From positions 62,900,650 through 62,964,649 of the forward strand of contig CM035807.1 in assembly GCA_020466095.1 (NCBI GenBank): a stretch of 64,000 nt of DNA, in the 5' to 3' direction. Origin of the DNA: Chlorops oryzae. Its lineage: Eukaryota; Arthropoda; Insecta; Diptera; Chloropidae. Positions 41,638-52,949 of the stretch are shown piece by piece. Under the pieces are notes generated by a model, which saw only the letters and a list, made by a program, of their open reading frames with translations, ran no database searches and was not told the DNA's origin. The position numbers were made by a program, and so were the translations under genes. Within the stretch, counting starts at the first letter, position 1. Every line of letters starts with the position of its first letter.

Positions 41638-43281
41638 ATCGCGTGGGCTTAAAATTTTTTTTATAGAAATTGCAATTTTGAGCCACTTTTAATTTTGACT
41701 ACCTTTCACTTGGAGACATTTTTTAAGAAAGAAGGTTCTATACGCTTCCATACAACACAAAATCATCACTTTTCACTTCAAGCGAACACAGAAAACTAAA
41801 TAAAGCAGAACGCATTCAGTTTGGATTTTTGCAAAATAAGCAGTTCAGCGATAAGAAAATGCTCAACGCAAGTGGAATAAGCTACGAATCTAAGAAACAC
41901 GTGAAACAATTTTTTCTCTTTCCTAACGAAATAAAAAAGAACTATGGAACACATTTATCCTGAAAGAAAAAAATTTTTATTACGATTTCATTTTTTTTCT
42001 GCGTTATACAACGAAAATATAAAATCGAAAAAAATTTTTGTAACACATTTTTATCAGAAGTTTATTCAGAAACTTCCATCGTAGACACAAGAATAATTGG
42101 ATGCACAATCGCATGCATCTACATGAATCATGAAATGACTAGAATAGGTCTATTCATAGACCTAGACAAGAACCGACAATCTTGTCTTATAAACGCATGC
42201 ACATTCATCAAGGCATAAAAAAGCACTTATTGACAACATTGCTTGGATCGTGCATGAAATTAAAGTTGTTTGACTCGTCAACAGTCGCCTTAGCAATGCG
42301 TCATCGAACAGGTACTTGCAATTGAACAAGCAATTGCACATAGGTACATAGATATATTAAAAAAAAATTTTATATAATGTGTTTGCAATCTCCCATTACG
42401 AGGAAGTAGGGGTCTATTTAAATAGAAAACTTAAAAAAAAAACCGAAAATATTTTGAGTCATATATGGAAGTTTAACTTTGGAATATAAAGGCATACGAG
42501 TAACACATACGTGCATAAACCAAAATCAATTTCACTCTAAAAATTTTCGAGCCAGTAACTTACATATGTTTATTATCCAAAATCATGTTAAATTTGAAAA
42601 TTTGGAACAACCTTATAAGCAATTGATTGTACTTGTGATGAATGTATCAAAAGAAAAGTTTAAAATAAGAGAGTTTTATAGAACTACTTTAATTCTTAGA
42701 AATTAAAAATATATGTATATTTAAGTATTGCCATTTACAACTTTGATCCATGAGCAATTTTAAGAATTTTGAAGAATAAAAAAAAAAGATTATAAGACAA
42801 AGTCTTCGATACAAAACAAATTAATTAAAAAAACAAAAAAAAAAAACCCCTAAAAGGCAGAACAATTACAAATATAAAATTGAATAAAACTTATAAAATT
42901 TTTGGTACCAAGTAATTTTTATCAAAATAAGTAAAGTAAAAACAGATAAGTATTGTTGATTTCGACAGGTTTCAACACAAAAACCTTTAAGATGCAAAGC
43001 ACAGTTCTAAGTTTTCATCGATACACTGTGCTCACACACCGAAACAGCAGCAATCAAGACAAAACCGAGCAAATTTAATAAAATAGCAGCGACAAAATTT
43101 TTATCATACACTCGAACAGCAGCAATCAAGACAAATCCCATCAACGAAGCAGCGACATAAATTTTTATCACGCACCGCTACAACTATCAAGATGTTTGGG
43201 ATGATAACAAATCATCACACCTACCAAAGCAATCAAACCAACTAGGCATAACCAGTGGCGTTGTAGCGATAGCAACGATCA
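41638..43281 (+). other. G2 3' noncoding region, second part
   Basis: The part 42380-43280 aligns with 27290-28300 of G1 (TTTGGAATATAAAGGCATACGAGTAACACATACGTGC; CACCGAAACAGCAGCAATCAAG, the latter duplicated at 43036 and 43110). 41638-42380 is AT-rich with CATGCATCTACATGAATC words and no gene. Confidence 0.5.
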
Positions 43282-43697
43282 CCATACACATCTGGTCACC
43301 TCATTTACTTAAACACTTGGTCACCTTACGTGCCCACACAAAACGGTCAACAAATCGTCTCAAGCTAAAAGCACATACTCAGCGTCTACGCCGTTTCTCC
43401 AAAACTCCAGCGAAACGACGTTTGTTTATAAGACGCTTCATATTTCCATTTCGCGGGCTTGGCCTTCAACAAAATATTACGTTATCGTCGCTGGCGCTGC
43501 TCGAACCGAACCATGGGAATATGCTGCGCCAGCTATAAATAAAGGTGTATCAAGTAAACAAAAAACAGATTGATTAATACTCTCAACCGAGACGTTTCTA
43601 TTCTATTAAACTAAGCGGGAGCTTACTTAGGGAACCAATCCAGCGTCGCTCTCATCCGATGCCATCATAGCGTTGTCGAACCAATAAGCAACGATCA
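43282..43697. repeat. LTR-like insertion in G2 3' region
   Basis: The G1/G2 alignment is interrupted here. The insert contains GCTATAAATAAAGGTG (TATA/poly-A-like) at 43533-43548, then a leader-like stretch. AGCAACGATCA occurs just before it (43271-43281) and at its end (43687-43697), which would be a very long duplication or a coincidence. It could be a solo LTR of another element; no internal sequence is attached. Confidence 0.35.
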
Positions 43698-43864
43698 TTT
43701 GTTGCAATGCAATGTTTGACTGCTTATGTTAATATCCTGAAAATAATTTCGGGAGTCTTCCTGCGATGATATTGTTCAAAGGCTTTCCGCAGCATCAGAG
43801 GGATCACCAAAGGAGCTCTTTGTAACTGTCATGATACTCTTGACTTCCTTAAGAAGGGGAGGGA

Positions 43865-43921
43865 TGTTGTGTGCCACAAACGCGCAGACAGATCGGCAAT
43901 ATCGGTCTATTTAAGCGAAGA
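43865..43921 (+). repeat. LTR C, shortened LTR of G2
   Basis: It starts TGTTGTGTGCCAC after a purine run (AAGAAGGGGAGGGA) and keeps CAATATCGGTCTATTTAAGCGAAG, equal to 28950-28973 in LTR B. About 570 bp of U3 are missing between the start and the TATTTAAG box. Similarity ends near 43921, where a minisatellite begins. Confidence 0.6.
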
Positions 43922-43945
43922 GTAGGTGAAATATGGGGATTCTGG

Positions 43946-44080
43946 ATCAATGAAAAATGCTGAGAATAGCTGAGAAAAATTTTGAGAAAATGCTGAGAAA
44001 AATGCTGAGAGTTGCTGAGAAAAGTTCTGAGAAAATGCTGAGAATTGGTCAGAAAAATGCTGAGAATTGCAAGGAATTTT
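43946..44080. repeat. Minisatellite, AAATGCTGAGAA-type unit
   Basis: Imperfect tandem copies of an 11-14 bp unit (GAAAAATGCTGA, GAATTGCTGAGA and variants) run about ten times. The frame through it looks open only because of the repeat. Confidence 0.8.
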
Positions 44081-44136
44081 TTTTTTTGTTTTTTGTTATT
44101 TTTTTTTCATTGAATTTTTTTATTTTTTTTTTTGGT

Positions 44137-44850
44137 TATCATTAAAAGGTTATTGACACGATGCATGAGAATGCACTTGACTAGTTCTTAATGTAGATTT
44201 CTCACGCTTGTGTGTAGGCATATTGCTGCTGCTTATTAGATCAAACGAGAATGCAGCTGATCGATTGAAAGAGGAGAGCAAGTGTGCAACAAATTCCAAT
44301 AGGAATATTTTTATTGGGTTGAATGGAAAGAGAGGGGTGACGTTGGGATTTAAAAAAGTCGTACAAATAGTTTTTTTTGAGCTGTAAGAAGATTATGTGT
44401 ATGGGATGGGGTGTGTGTTTTTTTTTTTGGATATCATTAAAAGGTTAGTGACACGATGCATGAGAATGCATTTGACTAGTTCTTAATGTAGATTTCTCAC
44501 GCTTGTGTGTGGACATATTGCTGCTGCTTATTAAATCAAACGAGAATGCAGCTGATCGATTGAAAGAGGACAACGCGTGGGCAACAAATTCCAATAGGAA
44601 TATTTTAATTGGGTTAAATGGAAATCGAGGGGTCACATTGTGATTTAAAATAGTCGTCAAAATAGTTTTTTGTGAGCTGCAAGAAGATTATGTTTATGGG
44701 ATGGGGGTTTTTTTTTTTTTTTTTTGTTATCATTTAAAGGTTATTGACACGATGCATGAGAATGCACTTAGGCTGTTGACACGATGCATATGCATGCACT
44801 TGAATAGTTCCGAATGTAGGTTATTCACGTTTGTGCGTGTGTGGACATAT
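44137..44850. repeat. Tandem repeat, unit about 295 bp, 2.4 copies
   Basis: TATCATTAAAAGGTTA starts at 44137, 44432 and (TATCATTTAAAGG) 44728, spaced 295 and 296 bp. Units contain ACACGATGCATGAGAATGCA, TTCTCACGCTTGTGTGT and GGAATATTTTxATTGGGTT, and each begins after a long T run. The third copy is truncated and has an extra duplication of the GACACGATGCAT segment. It ends about 130 bp before the zinc-finger ORF. Confidence 0.85.
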
Positions 44851-44976
44851 TGGAAAAAGAAGAGTCACAATTTGATATAAAAATTAAAAACCTTCAGTTC
44901 AAAGTCAGAAAGTCTTTAACACTCCCAAATTTAGTATCAATAATAAAATTTAAAAAAAATAAATAAATATATTAAA

Positions 44977-45357
44977 ATGGAAACAAAATTGTTTCGATGT
45001 AATATTTGTGCAAAATATTTTTCAAATGTGTACAATTTGACGGGTCACGTTTCTATAAAACATGTTAAAACGTTAAAAGTAAAGTGTGATGTTTGTAATA
45101 AAATGTTTGTGTACAAACATGACATGAAAAGGCACAAGGTTGCAAAACATGCAACAGAAAAAACAACAACAACAGTATCAACTCCAACTTCATTATCGTC
45201 AACAACAACAACAACAGTATCAACTCCAACAACATTATCGTCAACAACACCAAGAGTATTAACTCCATCGACTCCAACAAAAAGAGTGGCGACAACCAAG
45301 AATTTAAAGATGTCATTGAAGAAGTGTAGAGATTGTCAAGAGTGGGTAATCATGTGA
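44977..45357 (+). CDS. C2H2 zinc-finger ORF at the start of the polymerase B relic
   Basis: The 126-aa frame has two C2H2 fingers: FRCNICAKYFSNVYNLTGH...H (residues 6-28) and VKCDVCNKMFVYKHDMKRH...H (about 35-58). A Thr/Ser/Pro stretch from an ACAACA-type microsatellite (45167-45262) follows, then KKCRDCQEWVIM and a stop. Polymerase B proteins of Polinton-like and related elements in arthropods often carry such N-terminal fingers, and polymerase-like fragments follow, so this is best read as their N-terminus. A separate DNA-binding protein cannot be excluded. Confidence 0.55.
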   Translation: METKLFRCNICAKYFSNVYNLTGHVSIKHVKTLKVKCDVCNKMFVYKHDMKRHKVAKHATEKTTTTVSTPTSLSSTTTTTVSTPTTLSSTTPRVLTPSTPTKRVATTKNLKMSLKKCRDCQEWVIM

Positions 45358-46982
45358 AACTGGTCAAAGCATTTGCGGAAGTCTAGTCACAAGCCAAGTG
45401 CGTCAGCGTGCCTGAGCGAAAACATTAAAAAGGTGCGATCAGCTTTCAAAAATCGTATCGAATGTTTTGAAATTGAAAGCAAAAATGTGAAAGAGTAAAT
45501 ACCAAATAACTTTTTCACAGATGTAGAGCCGCATGCGAAGGAGCTTTTGGAAAAAATGCCCATCAAGCATTCACTTTTGATATTTAATATGGAACTGTTT
45601 TGTGAATATGTTGATTGACAACAAAGAAATGATGGATATAAGTCAAAAATTGTTTCAAACAGCAATGTCAACAGTGCAAAGTGCAAAGTGAAGCAGATAT
45701 AAAAGACGTATTTCCCAACAGCGTGCTAAAGATAAGCAAACAAAGGGAAGAGTTTTAGGAAAAGGATAGCGGTTGGACACTTTCCAAAATTTTATGGTTG
45801 GAAATAAACATCAACCGGTACCGACCGATCCGAGGCTCATCATATATTCCACTTCCCAAAGAACTCATTTCAAAAAAAGCAATGGTGAACGTGCAAAGCG
45901 ATGACACTTTTTGCTCTAAATGGTCAATCATATCAGCGTTTTACAATTCGACTCCAAATTCAAATAGATGTTCTACATACGATGTGGAAATATAGGAAAA
46001 CATAATTGCAGTCAACATTGACAACAACAACTTCATTTTAAACTTTAAAGAGTTAAGTTTTCCTCTGCCAGTGAAGGATGTAGCGTTTTTTGAAGCTAAA
46101 AATCCCAAAATTAGCATAAATGTATTTGGTTTTGATGAGAAAAAAGTCTGTGTTATTGGTCCTTTTTACAACACATAGAGTGTGAGGACAATGCATATTA
46201 ATCTTCTCCTTTTGGAAAGAGAAGATAACTTTCACTATGTGCGGATTAAGAATATGTCAAGATAAGCAGTATTCGAATGTTCAATATACTAATAAATTAA
46301 AACAGAAACAATAAACATTTATTAATTTTTCTCTCTACATTTTCAGATAAGTGCGAAAGCAGAGCACAAACCCCAAAGGTGAAATTTATATGTGCAACTT
46401 TTGCTTACAATTTTTTTTAACACTGGGGGAAGTTTGGAAAAACATTTATTATGCTGCAATATGACAGTTACGGAGCTACCAACTGTAGGCAAAATAATTT
46501 ATTAAAATTTAGCAATTTCCGTAAACAATTAAATGTACCGTTTGTGGTGTACGCAGATTTTGAATGTTTGTTAAAGGAAATAAATAGGAAGGAATCGGAA
46601 AATGTTCAATCGCTTCAAGTACACAAACCGATTGCCTTTAGTTAGTTTATAAAATATTGCTTTGACGACAGGCCAAATAAATTTGAGTCATACATCCAAA
46701 ATCATGAAAATGATGAAGATGCAAGCGAGGTGTTCACCAAAAAAATATACAGTGATTGCTTACAATTATTGGAAAACAATGTCTTTATAGTTAAAAAATG
46801 GACCCGCTTTCTCAAAGTCAACAGATTGCTTTTAATACTGCCAAAAATTGTCATATTTGCGAGTTACCCCTAGATCAAACAAAAGTGAGGGATCATGGTC
46901 ATTTAACTGGGGAATTTCGAGATGCAGCACATTCCGAATGCAAGTTTTCAACTAAGGCGTTTTATACCGATATTTTTCCATA
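45358..46982 (+). pseudogene. Polinton/Maverick-like protein-primed DNA polymerase B relic
   Basis: Fragments in all three plus frames keep order: ENIKKVRSAFKNRIECFEIE, ELLEKMPIKHSLLIFNME, then NRYRPIRGSSYIPLPKELIS and FCSKWSIISAFYN (45798-45990), LNFKELSFPLPVKDVAFFE and NPKISINVFGFDE (near 46030-46140), FRKQLNVPFVVYADFECLLKE (46522-46580, the exonuclease I motif with its acidic pair) and, at 46798-46982, CHICELPLDQTK and VRDHGHLTGEFRDAAHS, where the usual polymerase has VRDHCH.TG.FRGAAH. The catalytic polymerase domain is missing: the copy stops near 46985. Many stops and frameshifts show that it is dead. Confidence 0.7.
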
Positions 46983-47370
46983 AATTTTCGGCACTTTGTA
47001 ATGAACTCTTTTTTCGTAGCCGGGGTATTTACTCAGCCGAGTAACCAGACTCCAGTCCCTTACAAAAATTTTTATTTGAAGGAGACACACAAACTAGACG
47101 TGTAAGAAAAGATGTTTATTAAAAGAGAGGGACCGGCTTCTTTAAGGCCGCCCCAAAATAAAATACAATCAAATAGGTGTATAACTGTCCGTCGCTGAGT
47201 GCAGGTGTTGGGCTCCAGCGATGATGATGTTCTCTCAGCCTAGGTGTACGGCGCAACGACGTCGTCTCAGTGTGTAGCGAGGTGTCGGTATAAACTACCG
47301 CCTAACGTCCCTCCAGAACTCCACCGTATTATTAGAGTTAAACCTCGACCGAATGTCTGCCCAGAATTTG
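46983..47370. other. Spacer between polymerase relic and satellite
   Basis: No gene. TGTAAGAAAAGATGTTTATTAAAAGAGAGGG at 47100-47130 reads on the minus strand as ...AATAAACATCTTTTCTTACA, which could be the 3' end of an LTR, but no partner copy is visible. 47170-47340 is GC-richer with CGACG words. Confidence 0.3.
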
Positions 47371-48150
47371 ACGCACGCACGCGTAGAACAGGAACGAACG
47401 CTTAATCCGCACGTGCGTGAGCAAAGAGTCACGGCAGCGTCACTGACGCGTGGACGTGCGGAACAGGTACAAACACTTAATCCACACGGACACGCTCACT
47501 GAGTTACGCACGACAATTCCAACCGTACTCGAACCGCCGTACGTTCGTCCGAACTAGAATGCACTCGTATGAAGAATAAATGTCCGTGAAATGTCCGTCG
47601 AGAAAGTTGACGCATGCACGCGTGGAACAGGTACAAACGCTTAATCCACACGTGCGTAGGCAATGGGTCACGGCAACGACAGGGAAACGTGGATATGTGG
47701 AACAGGTACAAACGCTTACTCCACACGTACACGCTCACTGAGTTACGCACGACAATTCCAACCGTACTCGAACCGCCGTACGTTCGTCCGACATAGAATG
47801 CACTCGTATGAAGAATAAATGTCCGTGAAATGTCCGTCGAGAAAGTTGACGCATGCACGCGTGGAACAGGTACAAACGCTTAATCCACACGTGCGTAGGC
47901 AATGGGTCACGGCAACGACAGGGAAACGTGGATATGTGGAACAGGTACAAACGCTTACTCCACACGTACACGCTCACTGAGTTACGCACGACAATTCCAA
48001 CCGTACTCGAACCGCCGTACGTTCGTCCGACATAGAATGCACTCGTATGAAGAATAAATGTCCGTGAAATGTCCGCCGAGAAAGTTGACGCATGCACGCG
48101 TGGAGCAGGTACAAACGCTTAATCCACACGTGCGTAGGCAATGGGTCACG
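47371..48150. repeat. 239-bp tandem array, left part
   Basis: GAGTTACGCACGAC starts at 47501, 47740 and 47979, exactly 239 bp apart, with nearly identical units. A diverged unit begins near 47371. Inside each unit the block GGAACAGGTACAAACGCTTA.TCCACACGT occurs twice, so the unit itself arose by duplication. The array is split at 48150 by a non-LTR element and resumes at 53237. Confidence 0.9.
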
Positions 48151-48633
48151 TTCTTTGACTTTTGTTGAAACGGCGGTGTTCTTAGCAAAGCGGAAAAAAA
48201 ATTTAAGTTAAAAGTGCTGTGGGGATTCATTAAAACAATAAGTGCGAGTGCAAAGGCTTAGTGGAAGTTATGTGTTTATTACACTACACTGGCTTGGACA
48301 CAAAACTGAATTAAAAGGTAATAAATAGCGAAAGTGAACTTGGAATACAGGTGAGTCGTCTTGTCAGCTGACTTTATAAGAGTTCGGCTGCGGCTAAAAC
48401 TAGGTTTTAAGAGCAACTTGTACAGTGCCTCCACAAGTTTGTAACAGCGGAGAATCCGAACAATACAAGCAGTTCCCCTCAAACTGTTATTCGGTAAGCG
48501 GAGGTTCAAACTGGTTTTCGAAGCAGGTGACAGCATGACTGTTTAAATAGCCAATGGTGTTAAAACTGTTTTTAAAGCCAGTGGCTATAAGACATTCTAA
48601 TTGTAAAGCGGCATACACACTGCATCAAGAAAA

Positions 48634-50073
48634 ATGAATGGAGACGAGGAGGAAGATAGAAATCCAAACCCATTCGGGCGCAGCGAAAAAATGCCGAGAA
48701 CGCCAGTAATGGTAGAGGAAAGCGGCAACAAAGAAGGACCATTGGCGGAAATTATTGGTGCAACAAGCGGAACCGGGGTCCAAAGGACGGACAGCTTGAA
48801 ACCCAATAGGGCGCCCCGTAGAGAGCAGGCGACACTGCGATTGAGCGTGGGGTCGGCAGGAGAGACTGGAGGTATGGCAGCTTCAACAGGCCCACTGCCG
48901 GAGGATGTAATGCGAATATTGAATGCGGGAGGAAGCGAAACTGCTAACGGGAAGCAAAAGGAAAATGCGGGAAATGCCTTAGAATTAATGGGGCAAGAAA
49001 TTGAGCGGCTATGCAACATGGTCAATGGGCAAAGACACGTGAATCAGGTAATGAAGGATACTGTGTTGAAGATATCCGCATTACATCAAAAGGTGGTGGC
49101 AGAAGGGTGCAAAAATTGCGAGGGCACAGCCAGCAAACCCGAACAACGACCAGAAGAGAAGCAAAGGAGAAAGGAAAAAAGGAGTGAGACGAGGGTATTG
49201 CCTCGTACGGATAGCTCCAAAGGTGGTACCAGAAAAGATCAGCCTTTAAACGGAGATCCGCAGCAGACGCAAAATGCAAAGTGGACGGAGGTGACCAATA
49301 AAAAGAAAAATGAGAAATCTACCGGAGGTCATAGAAAACTAAGGAAAGAGAGACCCGACGTTATAGTAGTAGAAAAAACAGGTGATGTGTCGTACGCAGA
49401 TATACTGACACGAATGAAGAGTCAATCGGGGCTCCAGCAACTGGGGCAAGACGTAAACAAAATTCGAAGAACGGCAAAAGGCGAATTGATGCTGGTACTG
49501 AAAGGGAAGCAAGGTGGGTCCACCGAAAAGCATAAGCAGGATGTTGCACATGCCCTCAAGGAGATTGCAAATGTACACACTCTGAGCACATATATCTCTA
49601 TTGAGGTTTTGGACTTAGACGAAGCGACAACTCAGGAGGATATATGTCGGGCTATAGCCAAGGAGCACCCCACATGTGGCCCAGTGGCACTGAGTGCCAT
49701 AAAGCGTATGCGCATGGCCAGAAATGGTACTTACATGGCTACCATTACCCTACCAGTGAAGGAAGGCAATATGCTACTGGAGGCTGGACACCTAAAAGTT
49801 GGATGGGTGTCCTGCAGAATTAGGTTAAACGAACAACCTACAAGGTGCTATAGATGCCTAGAGTACGGGCATGTGTCGAAATATTGCAAGAACGGGGTAG
49901 ACCGAAAGGAGGCCTGTTATAGATGTGGAAATGCGGGACACAAAGCACGCAATTGTAAATCGGTACCTAGGTGTCTACTCTGCCCGCCGGGAAGCAATCA
50001 ACATCAGATAACGGATAAGTGCTGCCCAGTCTACCAAGCAGCCCAGAGGAAGGTAATAAAGCGGTATGGTTAG
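48634..50073 (+). CDS. R1-like ORF1, Gag protein with zinc knuckles
   Basis: An intact 479-aa frame. The first 100 residues are acidic/Gly-rich, and about 115-145 could form a helix (LELMGQEIERLCNMVNGQRH). A charged low-complexity part runs to about 240. The Gag core (VSYADILTRMKSQSGLQQLG, LMLVLKGKQGGS, STYISIEVLDLDEATTQED) lies at about 250-385. Three CCHC fingers end the protein: CYRCLEYGHVSKYC, CYRCGNAGHKARNC and CLLCPPGSNQHQITDKCC. This core followed by fingers is the usual R1/I-type Gag plan. The stop overlaps the ATG of ORF2 by 8 bp (50066-50073). Confidence 0.9.
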   Translation: MNGDEEEDRNPNPFGRSEKMPRTPVMVEESGNKEGPLAEIIGATSGTGVQRTDSLKPNRAPRREQATLRLSVGSAGETGGMAASTGPLPEDVMRILNAGGSETANGKQKENAGNALELMGQEIERLCNMVNGQRHVNQVMKDTVLKISALHQKVVAEGCKNCEGTASKPEQRPEEKQRRKEKRSETRVLPRTDSSKGGTRKDQPLNGDPQQTQNAKWTEVTNKKKNEKSTGGHRKLRKERPDVIVVEKTGDVSYADILTRMKSQSGLQQLGQDVNKIRRTAKGELMLVLKGKQGGSTEKHKQDVAHALKEIANVHTLSTYISIEVLDLDEATTQEDICRAIAKEHPTCGPVALSAIKRMRMARNGTYMATITLPVKEGNMLLEAGHLKVGWVSCRIRLNEQPTRCYRCLEYGHVSKYCKNGVDRKEACYRCGNAGHKARNCKSVPRCLLCPPGSNQHQITDKCCPVYQAAQRKVIKRYG

Positions 50074-52949
50074 ATTCATCCAAATCAACCTTAACCACTG
50101 CGAATCTGCGCAAGACTTACTTGCTAGAATGGCGAATGAGAAATCATCAGACGTGCTGTTGGTATCGGAGCCGTATGCTACACCGCAATGGGACAAAAGG
50201 TGGATATCCGACCGCAGCGGGAAAGCTGCTATTTATGTGTGTGGGAACGTCACCTACGATGCGGAAGAAAATAAGAAACATAACGGTTTCGTATATACGG
50301 AGATTAAAGGGATCCATGTGTATAGCTGTTATGCACCACCGAGCTACACGATAGAGAAATATGGAAGCTTTCTTGACAGACTAGTAATGGAAGCACGGGA
50401 AAAGGCACCTTAAATTGTAGCGGGGGATTTCAACGCCTGGTCTACGTTATGGGGTAGCAGCAGTACAAATACCAGGGGAAGAATGCTGTTGGAAACGTTG
50501 TCCACTATGGAGATTGTGCTGCTTAACGATCATAGGTACAACACTTTTGATAACGGGCGTTTTGTATCCACTATTGATCTGACCTTTGCCAGTGGAACAA
50601 TCGCACGCAATGTGCGGTGGTGGGTAGCGGACGAGGACACGCTCAGCGACCATAAAGCGATTATCTTTAACACTGTGAAAGTAAACTCTATAAGAAGAAG
50701 TTTTGGCATCTGTAAGGCGTGGAGAAGTGGAAAGCTCGATGCGGAAATGCTGGTATACGTAGCGGCTGAGGTGACTGCAGGGGATGGGAACGCAGAGAGT
50801 AAGGTGGCTCAAGTAATGGCAGCTGTTGACGCCATATGCGATGCTACAATGCCCAGAAGGGGAAGAGGAAATGGTCGGGAACCAACGCCGTAGTGGTCAG
50901 ATGAATTGACTCGGCTAAAAGCGGAGTGTATAAAATCCCGCAGGATACAGCAACGTGCAATAGGACGAGAAAACCATGCGGAAAAGTACGCTCTTTATAA
51001 ACAAAAGAGGAAGGAATTGCGGAGAGCAATAAAAATAAGCAAGAGCGAGCTGTGGCGATCGCTCATAAGGAAGCTCGACGAGAACCCTTGGAGTGATGCT
51101 TATCGAATGGTTAAAAAAGAACTAAAAGAGAAGATGGCCCCTTCGCCAACGTGTCCGTTGGTACTTGAGAATATAGTAGTAGCACTATTTCCCCAGCACC
51201 CCGCAGTCGACTTGACACCACAGGTCATTGGCAACGAGGAAGTACCAGAGGTAAGGTTGGAAGAAGTGCTAGAAGCGATAAAACCATTGGAGGATCAGAA
51301 AACGCCGGGGCTGGATGGGGTACCGAATGTAGTACTCAAGGCTGTAGTTCGGAAAAACACGCAGGAGTTTGCGAACCTCTTTACAAGCTGCTTGAGGGAA
51401 GGTGGAAGCAACAGCGCTTGGTGTTAATACCAAAGGGGAATAAGCCATTGAATCAACCATCGTCTTACCATCCATTGTGCATGATTGACACAGCGGGGAA
51501 GGTGTTTGAGAAAATTATAACTACGAGGCTCGAGCCATACATGGAGGGCGCAACTGGAATATCTGAGTGGCAGTTTGGCTTCAGGAAAGGACGTAGTACT
51601 TTGCACGCCGTGGAGAAGGTGGTGGATATTGGGCGGAAGGCACTTGAAGGCGCCAGATGGAGAGGTGGCACAAAAAAATACTGTGCGGTGATAACACTGG
51701 ATGTTAAAAATGCATTTAACTCTGCTAGGTGGGAAGTCATCATGCAATCGCTGGAGCGGATGAGGGTTCCATGCTACCTGCGAAATGTTGTGAAACACTA
51801 TTTTAAGGATAGAGCTCTAGTCTACAGGACGGATGAAGGAGTAAAAACTCATCGAATCACTGCAGGCGTACCACAGGGATCGGTATTGGGCCCCACGTTG
51901 TGGAATGTCATGTACAACGGTGTGTTCAACATTCGAAAGCCGGCAGATGTTAATATAGTGGGATACGCGGATGACATTGCTATTGTGGCAGTGGCTAAAC
52001 ACCTGACAGAGCTAAAAGGGAAGTGCGAAGCAACCAATAATAACGTCCAACGATGGCTTCAAAGAGCAGGACTGCAGCTAGCGGAACAAAAGACGGAGCT
52101 GGTGCTATTAAGCAGCCGAAAAACAGTAGAAAGAATTACCCTAAGAGTAGGAGGGCATAATATTGAATCGAACGCGCACATCAAGTACCTGGGAATCCTA
52201 ATTGATCAACGTCTTAGCTTCAAAGAGCATTTAAGGATGGCAGGGCGCAAAGCCTTAAAAATTATCAACGCCATCGCAAGAATTCTGCCAAATACGGGAG
52301 GTCCGAAAAATATGGCGAGGAGACTGCTGGCCAACGTGGCTACATCAGTAATGATGTATGGAGCTCCGATTTGGCACGCGGCTGCAGGGAACAGATCATA
52401 TCTGTGTGGTATCAGAGCAGCGTACAGACTTTCCTCACTGAGAGTGTGCTGTGCATATCGAACGGTATCGGACTTGTCGGCCGACGTTATAGCGGGAAGG
52501 CTTCCAATTGACCTGAGGTCGAAAGGAGTTTGATTGAGCAGTGGCAGTTTAGATGGGATACTGGAACAAAAGGTCGTTGGACACACCTGCTGATCCCAGA
52601 CATCAATAGCTGGCTTAAGAGGAAATATGGCGAACCAAACTTCTACGTCTCACAGTTCCTCACAGGACATGGGCCTTTTAGGGAGTACCTCTACAAGTAC
52701 AGAATAGTGGAGCATCAGTATTGTTTATACTGTGAAAACGCGGTCGAAAGCGTGGAGCATGTTTTTGTGGAGTGCGGGCGGTTTATGGAAGCACGACAAG
52801 AACTGATAATGGCATTAAACGAGCCAGTAACATGCGAGGCCATTGTCAGAAGGATGGTGAGCTCTGAAGAAATGTGGAATAAAATTGGCTTCGTCATCAC
52901 TGCAATAATGTTGCAGCTACGGCGGGATGAAAAAAGAGACATTATATAG
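50066..52949 (+). pseudogene. R1-like ORF2: endonuclease, reverse transcriptase, C-terminal finger
   Basis: The first segment has IQINLNHCESAQDLL and VLLVSEPYATPQWD, the R1-type endonuclease start. An in-frame TAA at 50411-50413 precedes VAGDFNAWSTLWGS; TIDLTFAS and DTLSDHKAI complete the endonuclease. A second stop (TAG, 50891-50893) and the linker follow. The frame changes near 51400-51427. RT (51418-52533) contains SYHPLCMIDTAGKVFEKII, FGFRKGRSTLHAV, VITLDVKNAFNSARW, GVPQGSVLGPTLW and the catalytic GYADDIAIVA. A second frame change at about 52520 leads to the C-terminal part (52530-52949) with CLYCENAVESVEHVFVECGRF, the CCHC finger of R1 ORF2. RT catalytic residues are all present. Confidence 0.88.

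Larger units (their letters stand above)
29233..43921 (+). mobile_element. Gypsy-type copy G2 (5'-truncated), with nested insertions
   Basis: Family G sequence resumes at CCCTCCAGAGCAGGGGGAATAGCATG, equivalent to 23113 in G1, so gag and a 5' LTR are absent. In order: linker (29240-29500), RT (30330-30852 and 32869-33130), RNase H (33130-33670), integrase (33790-34428 and 39731-39990), 3' noncoding DNA and a shortened LTR C (43865-43921). Insertions: LTR-like block, TIR element, piggyBac-like element with Jockey J3 inside, hAT-like MITE and a further LTR-like block. Confidence 0.75.

Noticed and set aside
43957..44145. 62-aa frame MLRIAEKNFEKMLRKML...
   Set aside because: It is the AAATGCTGAGAA minisatellite read as protein, followed by a poly-T tract.
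47496..48097. Two identical 120-aa minus-strand frames
   Set aside because: They exist only because the 239-bp repeat is open in that frame. The phase changes between neighbouring units and no domain is visible.
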